Source: a bacterium (GTDB lineage: Bacteria; Elusimicrobiota; Elusimicrobia; Elusimicrobiales; UBA9959). Taken from it: a DNA stretch of 18,898 nucleotides. A program made the position numbers and the translations under genes. The notes beneath the pieces were generated by a model. That model saw nothing but the letters and a program-made list of their open reading frames with translations. It was not told where the DNA came from and ran no database searches. Below, one piece after another: positions 1 through 6,327 of the stretch (positions are counted from its first letter, which is position 1; the number at the start of each line of letters is the position of its first letter). The stretch spans positions 1-18,898 of the forward strand of contig JAKAMO010000052.1 of the NCBI GenBank assembly GCA_021812825.1. The letters run 5' to 3'.

Positions 1-162
1 GCGAACCCTCCTTCTCGCGGCAAGGAGCAGTGCGGGGCCGCGAAGTGGCCACGCCTGCGACGACATCTCGCGGATAAGATCCGCCTACCGCTTTCAATGG
101 CGGTAATTACAAGATAACCTCGGGATGTTGCGCAAAGTAGCCTGTAATTTCATCCTGATAGG
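1..162. other. Flank left of the inverted repeat; no gene recognised
   Basis: No convincing gene is visible. A short frame is open from the window edge to about 117 on the plus strand (about 38 codons), but its composition is low-complexity and arginine-rich. Small hairpins are present, for example GCGGAT-aag-ATCCGC near 70-85 and ACCGC-GCGGT near 88-105. The stretch could be the edge of a larger mobile element or intergenic repeat that continues beyond the window. Confidence 0.4.
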
Positions 163-295
163 CCCGCCAAATTTCTCCCCGGAGAAATTTGGCACTTGAA
201 AACTCCGCTAGTTCCCGCAGTTCCCGCGTTTTCTCCGCCGGAAAATTAAATTTTAAATTTATTTTTTTCCCGCCCATGATTAAATGCGAACCGAA
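107..295 (-). pseudogene. C-terminal remnant of a serine recombinase gene
   Basis: On the minus strand this stretch encodes the same C-terminal segment as residues about 453-496 of the intact recombinase at 446-1969 (shared landmarks GGKKINLKF, PAEKTREL and SAKFLRGEIW). An in-frame TAA lies just before the homology, so only about 45 recombinase codons remain. After the shared GEIWR the frame continues with a different tail of about 18 codons (AYQDEITGYFAQHPEVIL) and a TAA at 107-109. Inside the 112-bp perfect repeat it is identical to the intact copy; outside it (275-292) it has diverged, for example SHLIMGG against SNLIIGG. It could be a dead fragment, or the alternative 3' end of an invertible gene. 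Confidence 0.65.
163..274. repeat. Left arm of 112-bp perfect inverted repeat
   Basis: This arm is the exact reverse complement of 1823-1934, by base-by-base reading. Weaker similarity continues inward to about 292. The outer end carries its own palindrome, CCAAATTTCTCC followed by CCGGAGAAATTTGG (169-194). It begins with CCCGCCA, the same bases as the 3' end of the tRNA-Asp gene next to the other arm. Confidence 0.95.
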
Positions 296-299
296 TTAT

Positions 300-445
300 T
301 GTCCTTATGGCCGCAGGTGCGGCCGGCCCAGCGCTGGTGCGCCTGGCCGGCCTTACCAGCGGCGCAGAGTTGGATAGTAAGCACTTAATTACGGTTTAGC
401 CCCTGCTGGGGCAAAACCGTAATTAAGAGCAAGGGGAGGTAAGGT
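300..445. other. Palindrome-rich leader of the recombinase gene
   Basis: This non-coding leader holds several nested palindromes: GCCGC-aggt-GCGGC near 310-323, two GGCCGGCC octamers (321-328 and 345-352) with CCAGCGCTGG between them, and the 44-bp palindrome listed separately. A strong Shine-Dalgarno sequence, GGGGAGGT at about 433-440, precedes the ATG at 446. I see no gene here. Confidence 0.6.
384..427. repeat. 44-bp near-perfect palindrome upstream of the recombinase; candidate att site or operator
   Basis: The arms CTTAATTACGGTTTAGCCCC (384-403) and GGGGCAAAACCGTAATTAAG (408-427) are reverse complements with one mismatch, separated by TGCT. Large serine recombinases act on imperfectly palindromic sites of about 40-50 bp that often lie next to their own gene, so a recombination site is plausible. 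A binding site for self-repression or an RNA hairpin just ahead of the Shine-Dalgarno sequence are alternatives. There is no T-run, so it is not an ordinary terminator. Confidence 0.7.
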
Positions 446-1969
446 ATGGAGAAGCTAACAATGCGGTATTTCCTTTATGCCCGCAAGTCCACGGACGAGC
501 CTGACCGGCAGATACTGTCCATAGAGGCGCAGCTCGCCGAGTTACGCGACTACGCTAAAAAGAACGGTCTCACCATAGCCCGCGAGTTCATAGAAAGCAA
601 AACCGCCAAGGAACCGGGCCGCGAGATCTTCAACGACATGATGGCGCAGATAGAGCAGGGCGCGGCCCACGGCATAGTGGCCTGGCACCCGGACCGCCTT
701 GCGCGTAATTCCATAGACGGAGGACGCATAATCTACCTGGCGGACACCGGCAAGATACTTGAGCTCAAGTTCCCTACCTTCTGGTTTGACCCTACGCCGC
801 AGGGGAAGTTCATGCTGTCCATCGCTTTCGGGCAGTCCAAATACTACGTGGACAACCTCTCTGAGAACGTAAGGCGCGGCATACGCCAGAAGCTGCGCAA
901 CGGCATCTGGCCTTCTTGGGCGCCGATGGGTTATGTAAACGACCTGGCCACCCACACGATACACATAGACAAAGAGCGCGGCCCGCTCATCAGGAAAGCG
1001 TTTGAGCTTTATGCCACCGGACGGTATCCCATAACTGAAATCCGGGACCGCATTAATTCAGCCGGCCTCACAGGGCGCAAGTTCAACAAGCCGTTGTCGG
1101 TTTCTAATTGCCACTATATGCTCCGTAATCCCATCTATTACGGGGTTATGCGCTACAATGGCGAGGTCTATGAGGCAAAACATAAGCCGCTGATCTCCAA
1201 GGCTTTGTTTGATAAGTGCCAGGAGGTGCTTAACCGCAAATCCAAAACCCATACAAAGACCTTGAAGCCTTATGTCTACCGCGGTGCTTTCCGTTGCGCC
1301 TCTTGTGGTTGCTTCATCACCACCGAGACGCAAAAAGGCCATAACTATCTGCACTGCACAAAGCGCAAAGGCCCCTGTGCCGAGCGTTTTGTACGGGAAG
1401 AGGAAGTGGATAGGCAGGTACGCGACTTATTGAAAGGAGTTTCCTTACCCGCGGCCCTGGCCGCCGAGGCTCTTGATAACATCAATAAGGAGGAATTAGA
1501 GGCGGCCCAGGCCGCGGAAAGAGCCGCCCAAAATCTGCGAGATAAATTGGTTTTCCTTACAGACCAATTGGGCCGGCTGCTGGATATGGTGCTGCAAGGC
1601 TCGCTCACGCAGTCCGAATACCTCGACAAAAAGGCCCAATTGGTCTACGAAAAAAAGGAAATAGAAAACAAACTCGCAGCTTTTGCGCGGCAGGGGGCAA
1701 ATCGGTTCGAACCGCTTAAACGGTTCTACAAGCTCTGTGTTGACGTCGGAGAGTCCGCGGTCTCTGGAAGTCCGGCCGATAACCTGCAAAAATTGAAAAA
1801 TATCGGTTCGAACTTAATTATAGGCGGGAAAAAAATAAATTTAAAATTTAATTTTCCGGCGGAGAAAACGCGGGAACTGCGGGAACTAGCGGAGTTTTCA
1901 AGTGCCAAATTTCTCCGGGGAGAAATTTGGCGGGGTCAACGGGATTCGAACCCGCGGTCTTCGCCTTGA
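446..1969 (+). CDS. Large serine recombinase / site-specific integrase
   Basis: This is a site-specific DNA recombinase of the large serine family (507 aa, normal for the family). The N-terminal resolvase domain covers about residues 7-150, with the nucleophile Ser15 in YARKST and catalytic arginines in the DRLARN segment (84-89). A recombinase domain follows (about 160-275), then a zinc ribbon with Cys284, Cys287, Cys304 and Cys311, and a coiled-coil stretch (about 345-415). The ATG at 446 is chosen for its strong Shine-Dalgarno sequence (GGGGAGGT, 5-nt spacer). The last 13 codons read antisense through the 3' half of tRNA-Asp and the stop lies in the tRNA anticodon region, so the native tail has probably been replaced at an integration or inversion junction. 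The last 40 or so codons lie in the inverted repeat. Its target is unknown; no other phage or transposon gene is visible. Confidence 0.93.
   Translation: MEKLTMRYFLYARKSTDEPDRQILSIEAQLAELRDYAKKNGLTIAREFIESKTAKEPGREIFNDMMAQIEQGAAHGIVAWHPDRLARNSIDGGRIIYLADTGKILELKFPTFWFDPTPQGKFMLSIAFGQSKYYVDNLSENVRRGIRQKLRNGIWPSWAPMGYVNDLATHTIHIDKERGPLIRKAFELYATGRYPITEIRDRINSAGLTGRKFNKPLSVSNCHYMLRNPIYYGVMRYNGEVYEAKHKPLISKALFDKCQEVLNRKSKTHTKTLKPYVYRGAFRCASCGCFITTETQKGHNYLHCTKRKGPCAERFVREEEVDRQVRDLLKGVSLPAALAAEALDNINKEELEAAQAAERAAQNLRDKLVFLTDQLGRLLDMVLQGSLTQSEYLDKKAQLVYEKKEIENKLAAFARQGANRFEPLKRFYKLCVDVGESAVSGSPADNLQKLKNIGSNLIIGGKKINLKFNFPAEKTRELRELAEFSSAKFLRGEIWRGQRDSNPRSSP
1823..1934. repeat. Right arm of 112-bp perfect inverted repeat
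   Basis: This is the exact reverse complement of 163-274. It covers the 3' end of the recombinase coding region and stops four bases inside the tRNA-Asp acceptor stem, so the shared bases include the encoded CCA, the discriminator G and three acceptor bases. With the left arm it brackets the whole recombinase gene (163-1934). Confidence 0.95.
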
Positions 1970-2005
1970 CAGGGCGACGTGTTAACCAGGCTACACCATG
2001 ACCCC
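1928..2005 (-). tRNA. tRNA-Asp (anticodon GTC)
   Basis: The minus strand folds as a full cloverleaf. The 7-bp acceptor stem is GGGGTCA/TGACCCC (2005-1999 with 1938-1932) and the anticodon loop CTGTCAA sits in a CGCC/GGCG stem, giving GTC. The T arm is GCGGGTTCGAATCCCGT, the discriminator is G as expected for Asp, and CCA is encoded (1930-1928). A TATTCT hexamer at 2022-2017 on the minus strand may be its -10 box. The convergent recombinase frame ends inside this gene. The inverted repeat reaches its CCA end, so either orientation of the recombinase segment would leave the tRNA intact. Confidence 0.95.
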
Positions 2006-2024
2006 GCGGTAGATAAAGAATAGC

Positions 2025-2049
2025 AAAAAAGCGGGATGCATTTCCATCC
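2025..2049 (-). terminator. Intrinsic terminator after the HAD phosphatase gene
   Basis: On the minus strand, 5 nt after the stop codon, GGATG and CATCC pair across a 6-nt loop, followed by CGC and six Ts. The stem is short but the position and T-run fit Rho-independent termination of the gene ending at 2055. Confidence 0.65.
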
Positions 2050-2054
2050 GGCGG

Positions 2055-3074
2055 TCAGTTCCCGTCGGCGGGAGCGGTGGAACCGTAGATCAGCTCGAAG
2101 CCGCGCGGGGCCGCGCAGGCGGCGTTCCCCGCCTCCGCGTCCACGGGGAAAGTCCCGGTCTTCCTGAAGGCCTCCAGCTCGGCCTGGGCCTCGCAGGGGC
2201 GCAGGCTGCCGGGAGCGGAATACTCCCGCGCCCGTTCGTCCTCATAGCCGTAGCGGAACACGCGGTACGGCACTCCGGCCTTGCCGAGGGCCGCGGCCAT
2301 GTCGCGGGCGTTCTTCTCGGTGTCGTCCACGAAGAAAACTATGTCGGGGGAATAGCCGGCCTCTTTAAGAACGTAAAGCAGCTGCTCGCCCTTGTTCTGG
2401 CCCGCGGTCTGCAGCACGCCCAGCCGGTACAGGGAGGGCCTGGCGGCCGGACCGACGCGGAAGCCCTGCAGGGCGAAGCCGTAGCCGCCGGGCGCGGAGC
2501 TGGAGAAGTCCACCCCCAGGTCCCCGCGCAGGTCCTGCAGGGTCGCCTTTTCCATTTCCGGACCGCGCGCGGTGACGGCCATCATGGCCACTCCCGCTCT
2601 CTGGGCCTTCTTTATGGCCTTGGGCACGAAACTCTCCACGGGGAGCAGGGTGATGCCGGCGTGCAGCGTGCCGTTAAGCGCCACCAGCCTTGAGAAGCGG
2701 CTGCGGTACAGCGCTTCGGCCTCGGCCGGCCAGAGCGGTGACCCGTCCGGTCCTTTGCGGGGGCCGTATTTTTCCGCGAAGGCGGCGTCCAGGGCTTTCA
2801 CCTGCTCGTTCCACCAGGGGTCGCTGGCCAGCGAGACGCGGCGGTTCCCGGAGAGCGGGGTGCCGAGCGTGAGGTCTATGTCCCAGGCCACCAGCACCTT
2901 GAGGCCCTGCCTGCTCAGGCGGGTGGCGGCTTTGAAAACGTCTCGCTTCAGGCTGAAGTCCTTGATATAGGCCGGGTCGGTGGTGTTGGCCGTATCCGCG
3001 TAGAGGGAGGCTGGCGGTTCGGCGCGCAGCGGGGCGGACAGCAGTGCCAGGGAAAGAAGCAGGGAATAACTCAT
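2055..3074 (-). CDS. Secreted HAD-superfamily phosphatase-like protein (DUF2608-like)
   Basis: This is a predicted exported phosphohydrolase. The start at 3074 gives 339 aa beginning MSYSLLLSLALL...APLRAEP, a clean signal peptide. An in-frame ATG 12 codons upstream (3110) would add an arginine/proline-rich extension, which is less likely. HAD motifs: DIDLT with the nucleophile and acid/base Asp65 and Asp67 (motif I), Thr168 in VTARG (motif II), Lys228 (motif III) and the acid pair DD at 250-251 in FFVDDTEKN (motif IV). The resemblance is to secreted HAD proteins of the DUF2608/acid-phosphatase type; the substrate is unknown. It stands alone on the minus strand with its own terminator. A TATATC-like hexamer lies 8 nt before the start with no clear Shine-Dalgarno sequence, which suggests a leaderless mRNA. 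Confidence 0.85.
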   Translation of the reverse strand: MSYSLLLSLALLSAPLRAEPPASLYADTANTTDPAYIKDFSLKRDVFKAATRLSRQGLKVLVAWDIDLTLGTPLSGNRRVSLASDPWWNEQVKALDAAFAEKYGPRKGPDGSPLWPAEAEALYRSRFSRLVALNGTLHAGITLLPVESFVPKAIKKAQRAGVAMMAVTARGPEMEKATLQDLRGDLGVDFSSSAPGGYGFALQGFRVGPAARPSLYRLGVLQTAGQNKGEQLLYVLKEAGYSPDIVFFVDDTEKNARDMAAALGKAGVPYRVFRYGYEDERAREYSAPGSLRPCEAQAELEAFRKTGTFPVDAEAGNAACAAPRGFELIYGSTAPADGN

Positions 3075-3165
3075 GCTATCAGGATATAAAATCGGCGGCC
3101 TGCGGCGCATGAGGCATAAGTACCAGGGCCGGCCAGGGACATACGGCCCATATATAAGGAAGGAC

Positions 3166-3190
3166 TTGACAGGTCGCGCGCCTGTATGCT
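3166..3190 (+). promoter_or_regulatory. Possible promoter for the fabG operon
   Basis: A perfect TTGACA (3166-3171) is followed by TATGCT (3185-3190). The 13-nt spacing is shorter than the usual 16-18, so this is tentative. It would give a leader of about 115 nt before fabG, unlike the leaderless-looking units elsewhere in the window. Confidence 0.3.
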
Positions 3191-3311
3191 AAAAAATGAA
3201 TACTGAACCATTATTCACTTTTGTTCCGGACGCGGCGCGGGGTGGGGACGGTTCTGGGTAAGGGGAAGAACTCCCGGCGGTAGGGCGGGGGAACTCAAAA
3301 GGAGAATTGGA

Positions 3312-4055
3312 ATGAACAAGAAGACTGCTGTTATAACCGGCGCGGCCCGCGGCCTCGGCTACGCGGGTGCGGAGAGGTTCCTGAAGTCCGGCCAGTGGAA
3401 GGTCGCGCTGTTCGACGTGAACGAGGAGCTGCTGACCCAGGCCGCCCGGAAGCTGGGCGACGCCTACGGCCAGGAGAACGTGCGCTGGTACAAGGTGGAC
3501 GTGACCAACCAGGCTTCCGTTGAGGCCGCGATAAAGCAGGTCATCACCGACCTGGGCGGCGTGGACACGCTGGTCAACAACGCCGGCATCACCCGCGACG
3601 CGATGCTGCACAAGATGGCTGAGAACGACTGGGACGTCGTCATCAACGTGAACCTCAAGGGCGCCTTCCTCTGCACCAAGGCCGTGGCTCCCCACATGAA
3701 GGAGCGCAAGACCGGCACGATCGTGAACACCTCCTCGGTGGTCGGCGTGTACGGCAACATGGGGCAGAGCAACTACGCCGCTTCCAAGTTCGGCATCATC
3801 GGCCTGACGAAGACCTGGGCCAAGGAAATGGGCCGCGACGGCATACGCGTGAACGCGGTCGCCCCGGGCTACACGATGACCGAGATGCTCGGCACCGTGC
3901 CGGAGAAGATCCTGACCGCGATCTCCGAGAAGACCCCGCTAAAGCGCCTCGGCAGGCCCGAGGACATCGCCAACGCCTACTACTTCCTCGCCAACGAGGA
4001 GTCGGCCTTCGTGACCGGCCAGGTGATCTCCGTAGACGGGGGGCTCGTCATATAA
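3312..4055 (+). CDS. fabG: 3-oxoacyl-ACP reductase / short-chain dehydrogenase (FabG family)
   Basis: This is a cytosolic NAD(P)H-dependent reductase of the short-chain dehydrogenase family, expected to reduce 3-ketoacyl-ACP or -CoA to the 3-hydroxyacyl form. At 247 aa it matches FabG length. Visible motifs: the nucleotide-binding TGAARGLG (9-16), NNAG (89-92), and the catalytic Asn114, Ser142, Tyr155 and Lys159 (YAASK). An Asp (35) ends the second beta strand, a position that often favours NADH over NADPH. The start has a good Shine-Dalgarno sequence (AAAAGGAG). The stop overlaps the next ATG by 1 nt, so it is translationally coupled to the double TetR gene, with a KAS III-like gene after that. 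The grouping suggests a dedicated acyl pathway rather than the general fatty-acid cluster, since no acpP, fabD or fabF is present. PHB-type acetoacetyl-CoA reductase is an alternative. Confidence 0.88.
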   Translation: MNKKTAVITGAARGLGYAGAERFLKSGQWKVALFDVNEELLTQAARKLGDAYGQENVRWYKVDVTNQASVEAAIKQVITDLGGVDTLVNNAGITRDAMLHKMAENDWDVVINVNLKGAFLCTKAVAPHMKERKTGTIVNTSSVVGVYGNMGQSNYAASKFGIIGLTKTWAKEMGRDGIRVNAVAPGYTMTEMLGTVPEKILTAISEKTPLKRLGRPEDIANAYYFLANEESAFVTGQVISVDGGLVI

Positions 4056-5224
4056 TGACCTCCCCGGCCACCCCGAAAGGTCAGAAGACCCGCGAGCGCC
4101 TGATAGCTGCGTCCGGGGCGGTGTTCGCCCGCAAGGGCTGCGCCGCCTCGGGCGTGGCCGATATCTGCGCCGCGGCGGGGCTGGCCGTAGGCGGCTTCTA
4201 CCGCTACTTCGCCTCGAAAGAGGAGATAATAAAGGCCCTGTCGGAGGAGCTGCGCGATGAACTGGTGGGGGCCGTAGGCGGTCTGCCGGGGCAGAGCACC
4301 GCCGCTAAGGAAGCGGCGGCGGCCGCCGGGGCCTTCTTCTCGGTGCTGTCGTCCAGGCTGGAAGCTTTCAGGGCCCTGCGCGAGGCGGAGGCCGGCGACG
4401 AGGCTCTGGCCAGGACGTTCTACGGACCGGTGGCCGACGCTTTCGCCGCGCGCCTGGCCCGCTTCACGGACCCCAGGAAAGCCTCCGCGCACGCCTGGGC
4501 GCTGCTCGGCACGCTGTATTTCTACGCCGTGAAGTACCTGGTCTGGGAGAAGGGCGTGGTCCCGGCCAGCGCGTCGGCGGCGGCCGCGGTGCTCTGCGCC
4601 GAAGGCATAAGCCCGAGGCCTTTCCCGTGGTGGCGTCCCGCCCAGTCCGGACCGTCGGCCGCCAGGCCCGCGCCCGGGGACACCGGCGGGCTCATGCTGG
4701 CCGCGGCCGAGGAGACTTTCGGGCGCTGCGGCTATAACCGCGCGCGCGTTTCCGAGATAGCGCGCAAGGCCGGCTTCGCCGCCGGCACTTTCTATCTCTT
4801 CTTCAAGTCCAAAGAGGATGCGCTGGAGAAGGTTGTCATGCGCATGCGCGACTGCCTGGTGCGGAAGGCCGCGCAGTACTCGGCCGGCGCGGGCAGCCGC
4901 CTGGAGACCGAGGCGATGGCCTTCAGGGCGCTGTTCGACTTCATCCGGGAGCACCCTTACGGCTACCGCATCATGCGCGAGGCCGAGTTCACGGACCGGA
5001 AGCTGGCGGACGCCTACTACGGCTACATACTCCGCAACTATTCCGCCCAGCTGAAGAAGGCCGCGAAGCCGGGCGAGTTCACTCTCGGCGACCCCGGCCT
5101 GCTCGCGCTGGCGCTGATGGGCATGGGGCACATGCTCGGCATGAAGCGGGTGCTGTGGGGCGGCTTCCGCGGGATGGACGAGGAAGAGCTGCTGAGGACG
5201 ATATTCGAAGGGATAAGAAAATAA
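4055..5224 (+). CDS. Tandem double TetR/AcrR-family regulator
   Basis: This is a transcriptional regulator with two complete TetR-type units in one chain (389 aa; ordinary members are about 190-220 aa). The first helix-turn-helix is at about 10-57 (landmarks GVADICAAAGLAVGGFYRYF, SKEEI). A proline-rich linker spans about 186-210. The second helix-turn-helix is at about 211-258 (RVSEIARKAGFAAGTFYLFF, SKEDAL), and its ligand half runs to the end. The two HTHs are related but clearly diverged, so the duplication or fusion is old rather than an assembly error. It sits between fabG and the KAS III-like gene with a 1-nt overlap, so it probably senses an acyl ligand and autoregulates this operon. 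With two HTH units in one chain, a single polypeptide might act as a pseudo-dimer. No operator was identified. Confidence 0.9.
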   Translation: MTSPATPKGQKTRERLIAASGAVFARKGCAASGVADICAAAGLAVGGFYRYFASKEEIIKALSEELRDELVGAVGGLPGQSTAAKEAAAAAGAFFSVLSSRLEAFRALREAEAGDEALARTFYGPVADAFAARLARFTDPRKASAHAWALLGTLYFYAVKYLVWEKGVVPASASAAAAVLCAEGISPRPFPWWRPAQSGPSAARPAPGDTGGLMLAAAEETFGRCGYNRARVSEIARKAGFAAGTFYLFFKSKEDALEKVVMRMRDCLVRKAAQYSAGAGSRLETEAMAFRALFDFIREHPYGYRIMREAEFTDRKLADAYYGYILRNYSAQLKKAAKPGEFTLGDPGLLALALMGMGHMLGMKRVLWGGFRGMDEEELLRTIFEGIRK

Positions 5225-5237
5225 GAGAGGGGAAATT

Positions 5238-6215
5238 ATGTTCAAGATAGCTGGAACGGGGATGTACCTCCCCAAGAACCTCGTGACGAACGAGTCTTTC
5301 ATACAGAAATTCGGGCCGGACCCGCTCAAAGTGGTGTTCGAGCGCATAGGCCACGGCGCCCGCTACTATTCCGGCAAGGACGAGTCGTCCGCCACGATGG
5401 CCGTGCAGGCCGGGCGCGAGGCGCTGGAGAACGCGGGACTCAAGGCCGAAGATATAGACCTGCTGGTGATCTCCACCGATACCCCGTCGCAGTTGTCGCC
5501 GGCGACCGCGGCCCAGGTTGGCCACGACCTCGGCATAAAGAGCAAGGGCGCGTTCGACGTGAACTGCGCCTGCGCCGGCTTCGTGACCGCAGTGGACATG
5601 GCCTCCCGCTACCTGGACGGGACCGAATACAGGCACGCGCTGGTCATCGGCACCTACGCGATGAGCAAGCACCTGGACCCGGATGACAATATCGCCACGC
5701 CGCTGTTCGGCGACGGCGCCGGCGCCTTCGTGCTCAGCTACGCGCCGGAGCAGAAGGGCAAGACCGCCTCCACGCTGAAGTCGGACGGCTCCTTCTGGGA
5801 CTTCATGGGCATCTACGGCGGCGGCACGGCCCTGCCGGTGGACGAAGAAGTGCTGGCCAAGCGCGCCCACAAAGTGAAGATCCCGAAGAAGTTCCCTGCC
5901 ACGCTGAACTCGGAGGAATGGCCGCCGCTGATAGAGAAGACCCTGGCCAAGCTGGACCTGAAGCCGCAGGACGCGCAGGCCTACGTGTTCACCCAGATCC
6001 GCAAGCCCACCATAGTGGAGGTCATAGAGAAGTTCGGCCTGCCGATGGAGAAGACGCATACGATCATGGAGAAATGGGGCTACACCGGCAGCGCCTGCGT
6101 GCCGATGGCGTTCCACGACATGGTGAAGCACGGCAAGGTGAAGCGCGGCGACCGGGTGGTGCTCTGCGCCTCCGGCGGCGGCTATTCGATGGCCGCGATG
6201 ACGTTCATCTATTGA
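5238..6215 (+). CDS. KAS III (FabH)-like thiolase-fold enzyme lacking the usual His and Asn
   Basis: This is a 3-oxoacyl-ACP synthase III-like enzyme (325 aa, normal length). The nucleophile is Cys112 in DVNCACAGF, and FGDGAGA (157-163) and the C-terminal GGGYS match the family. Where FabH has the His of PHQAN, this protein reads FTQIRKPTI (Thr252 at the His position). Where FabH has the Asn of GNTSAAS, it reads GYTGSACVP (Tyr282). The Cys is therefore kept while the decarboxylating His/Asn pair is replaced. It may transfer or hydrolyse acyl groups, or condense substrates by a different mechanism; I would not name it fabH without evidence. A Shine-Dalgarno sequence (GAGAGGGGA) precedes the ATG 13 nt after the TetR gene. 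It shares an operon with fabG and the double TetR, and the hairpin at 6228-6252 follows. Confidence 0.85.
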   Translation: MFKIAGTGMYLPKNLVTNESFIQKFGPDPLKVVFERIGHGARYYSGKDESSATMAVQAGREALENAGLKAEDIDLLVISTDTPSQLSPATAAQVGHDLGIKSKGAFDVNCACAGFVTAVDMASRYLDGTEYRHALVIGTYAMSKHLDPDDNIATPLFGDGAGAFVLSYAPEQKGKTASTLKSDGSFWDFMGIYGGGTALPVDEEVLAKRAHKVKIPKKFPATLNSEEWPPLIEKTLAKLDLKPQDAQAYVFTQIRKPTIVEVIEKFGLPMEKTHTIMEKWGYTGSACVPMAFHDMVKHGKVKRGDRVVLCASGGGYSMAAMTFIY

Positions 6216-6227
6216 GCTGGAGGAGCC

Positions 6228-6252
6228 GCCCCCCGGCAGGGTGCCGGGGGGC
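6228..6252 (+). terminator. Strong GC hairpin at the end of the fabG operon
   Basis: GCCCCCCGGCA pairs perfectly with TGCCGGGGGGC across a GGG loop, 12 nt after the stop codon. There is no T-run, so it may act as an mRNA-end stabiliser or a Rho-assisted stop rather than a classic intrinsic terminator. Confidence 0.5.
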
Positions 6253-6301
6253 CCGGCCCGGACTAGGTCCAAAGCCACTAGCCGGGACCCCGGTACGATA
6301 G

Positions 6302-6307
6302 TAGAAT
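6302..6307 (+). promoter_or_regulatory. -10 box (TAGAAT) for the lipase-like gene
   Basis: TAGAAT matches the -10 consensus at five of six positions. No good -35 is visible. A transcript starting about 7 nt downstream would begin at about 6314-6316, just ahead of GGAGGA (6318-6323) and the chosen GTG start at 6328. Confidence 0.5.
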
Positions 6308-6327
6308 ATCTTCACGTGGAGGACACG

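Noticed and set aside
1..117. Frame open from the window edge, and a minus-strand frame from 66 to the edge
   Set aside because: Both are short, arginine/alanine-rich and run through hairpins; they are more likely repeat DNA than coding.
163..300. CRISPR array or phage att tandem repeats
   Set aside because: Repeats here are inverted pairs, not evenly spaced direct repeats; no spacers and no cas genes are present anywhere in the window.
189..377. 62-codon plus-strand frame starting MALENSASS
   Set aside because: It is the antisense of the recombinase C-terminal repeat; the same peptide appears from the other arm (1726-1908, minus). The similarity reflects the inverted repeat, not a protein family.
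3980..5347. Long minus-strand frames opposite fabG, tetR, the KAS III-like gene and uvrB (455, 399, 396 codons and others)
   Set aside because: High-GC shadow frames: arginine/glycine/histidine-rich, no domain landmarks, and opposite genes with clear motifs.
6241..6327. Longer N terminus for the lipase-like protein
   Set aside because: It would be translated from within the preceding hairpin, lacks a Shine-Dalgarno sequence, and would bury the signal peptide.
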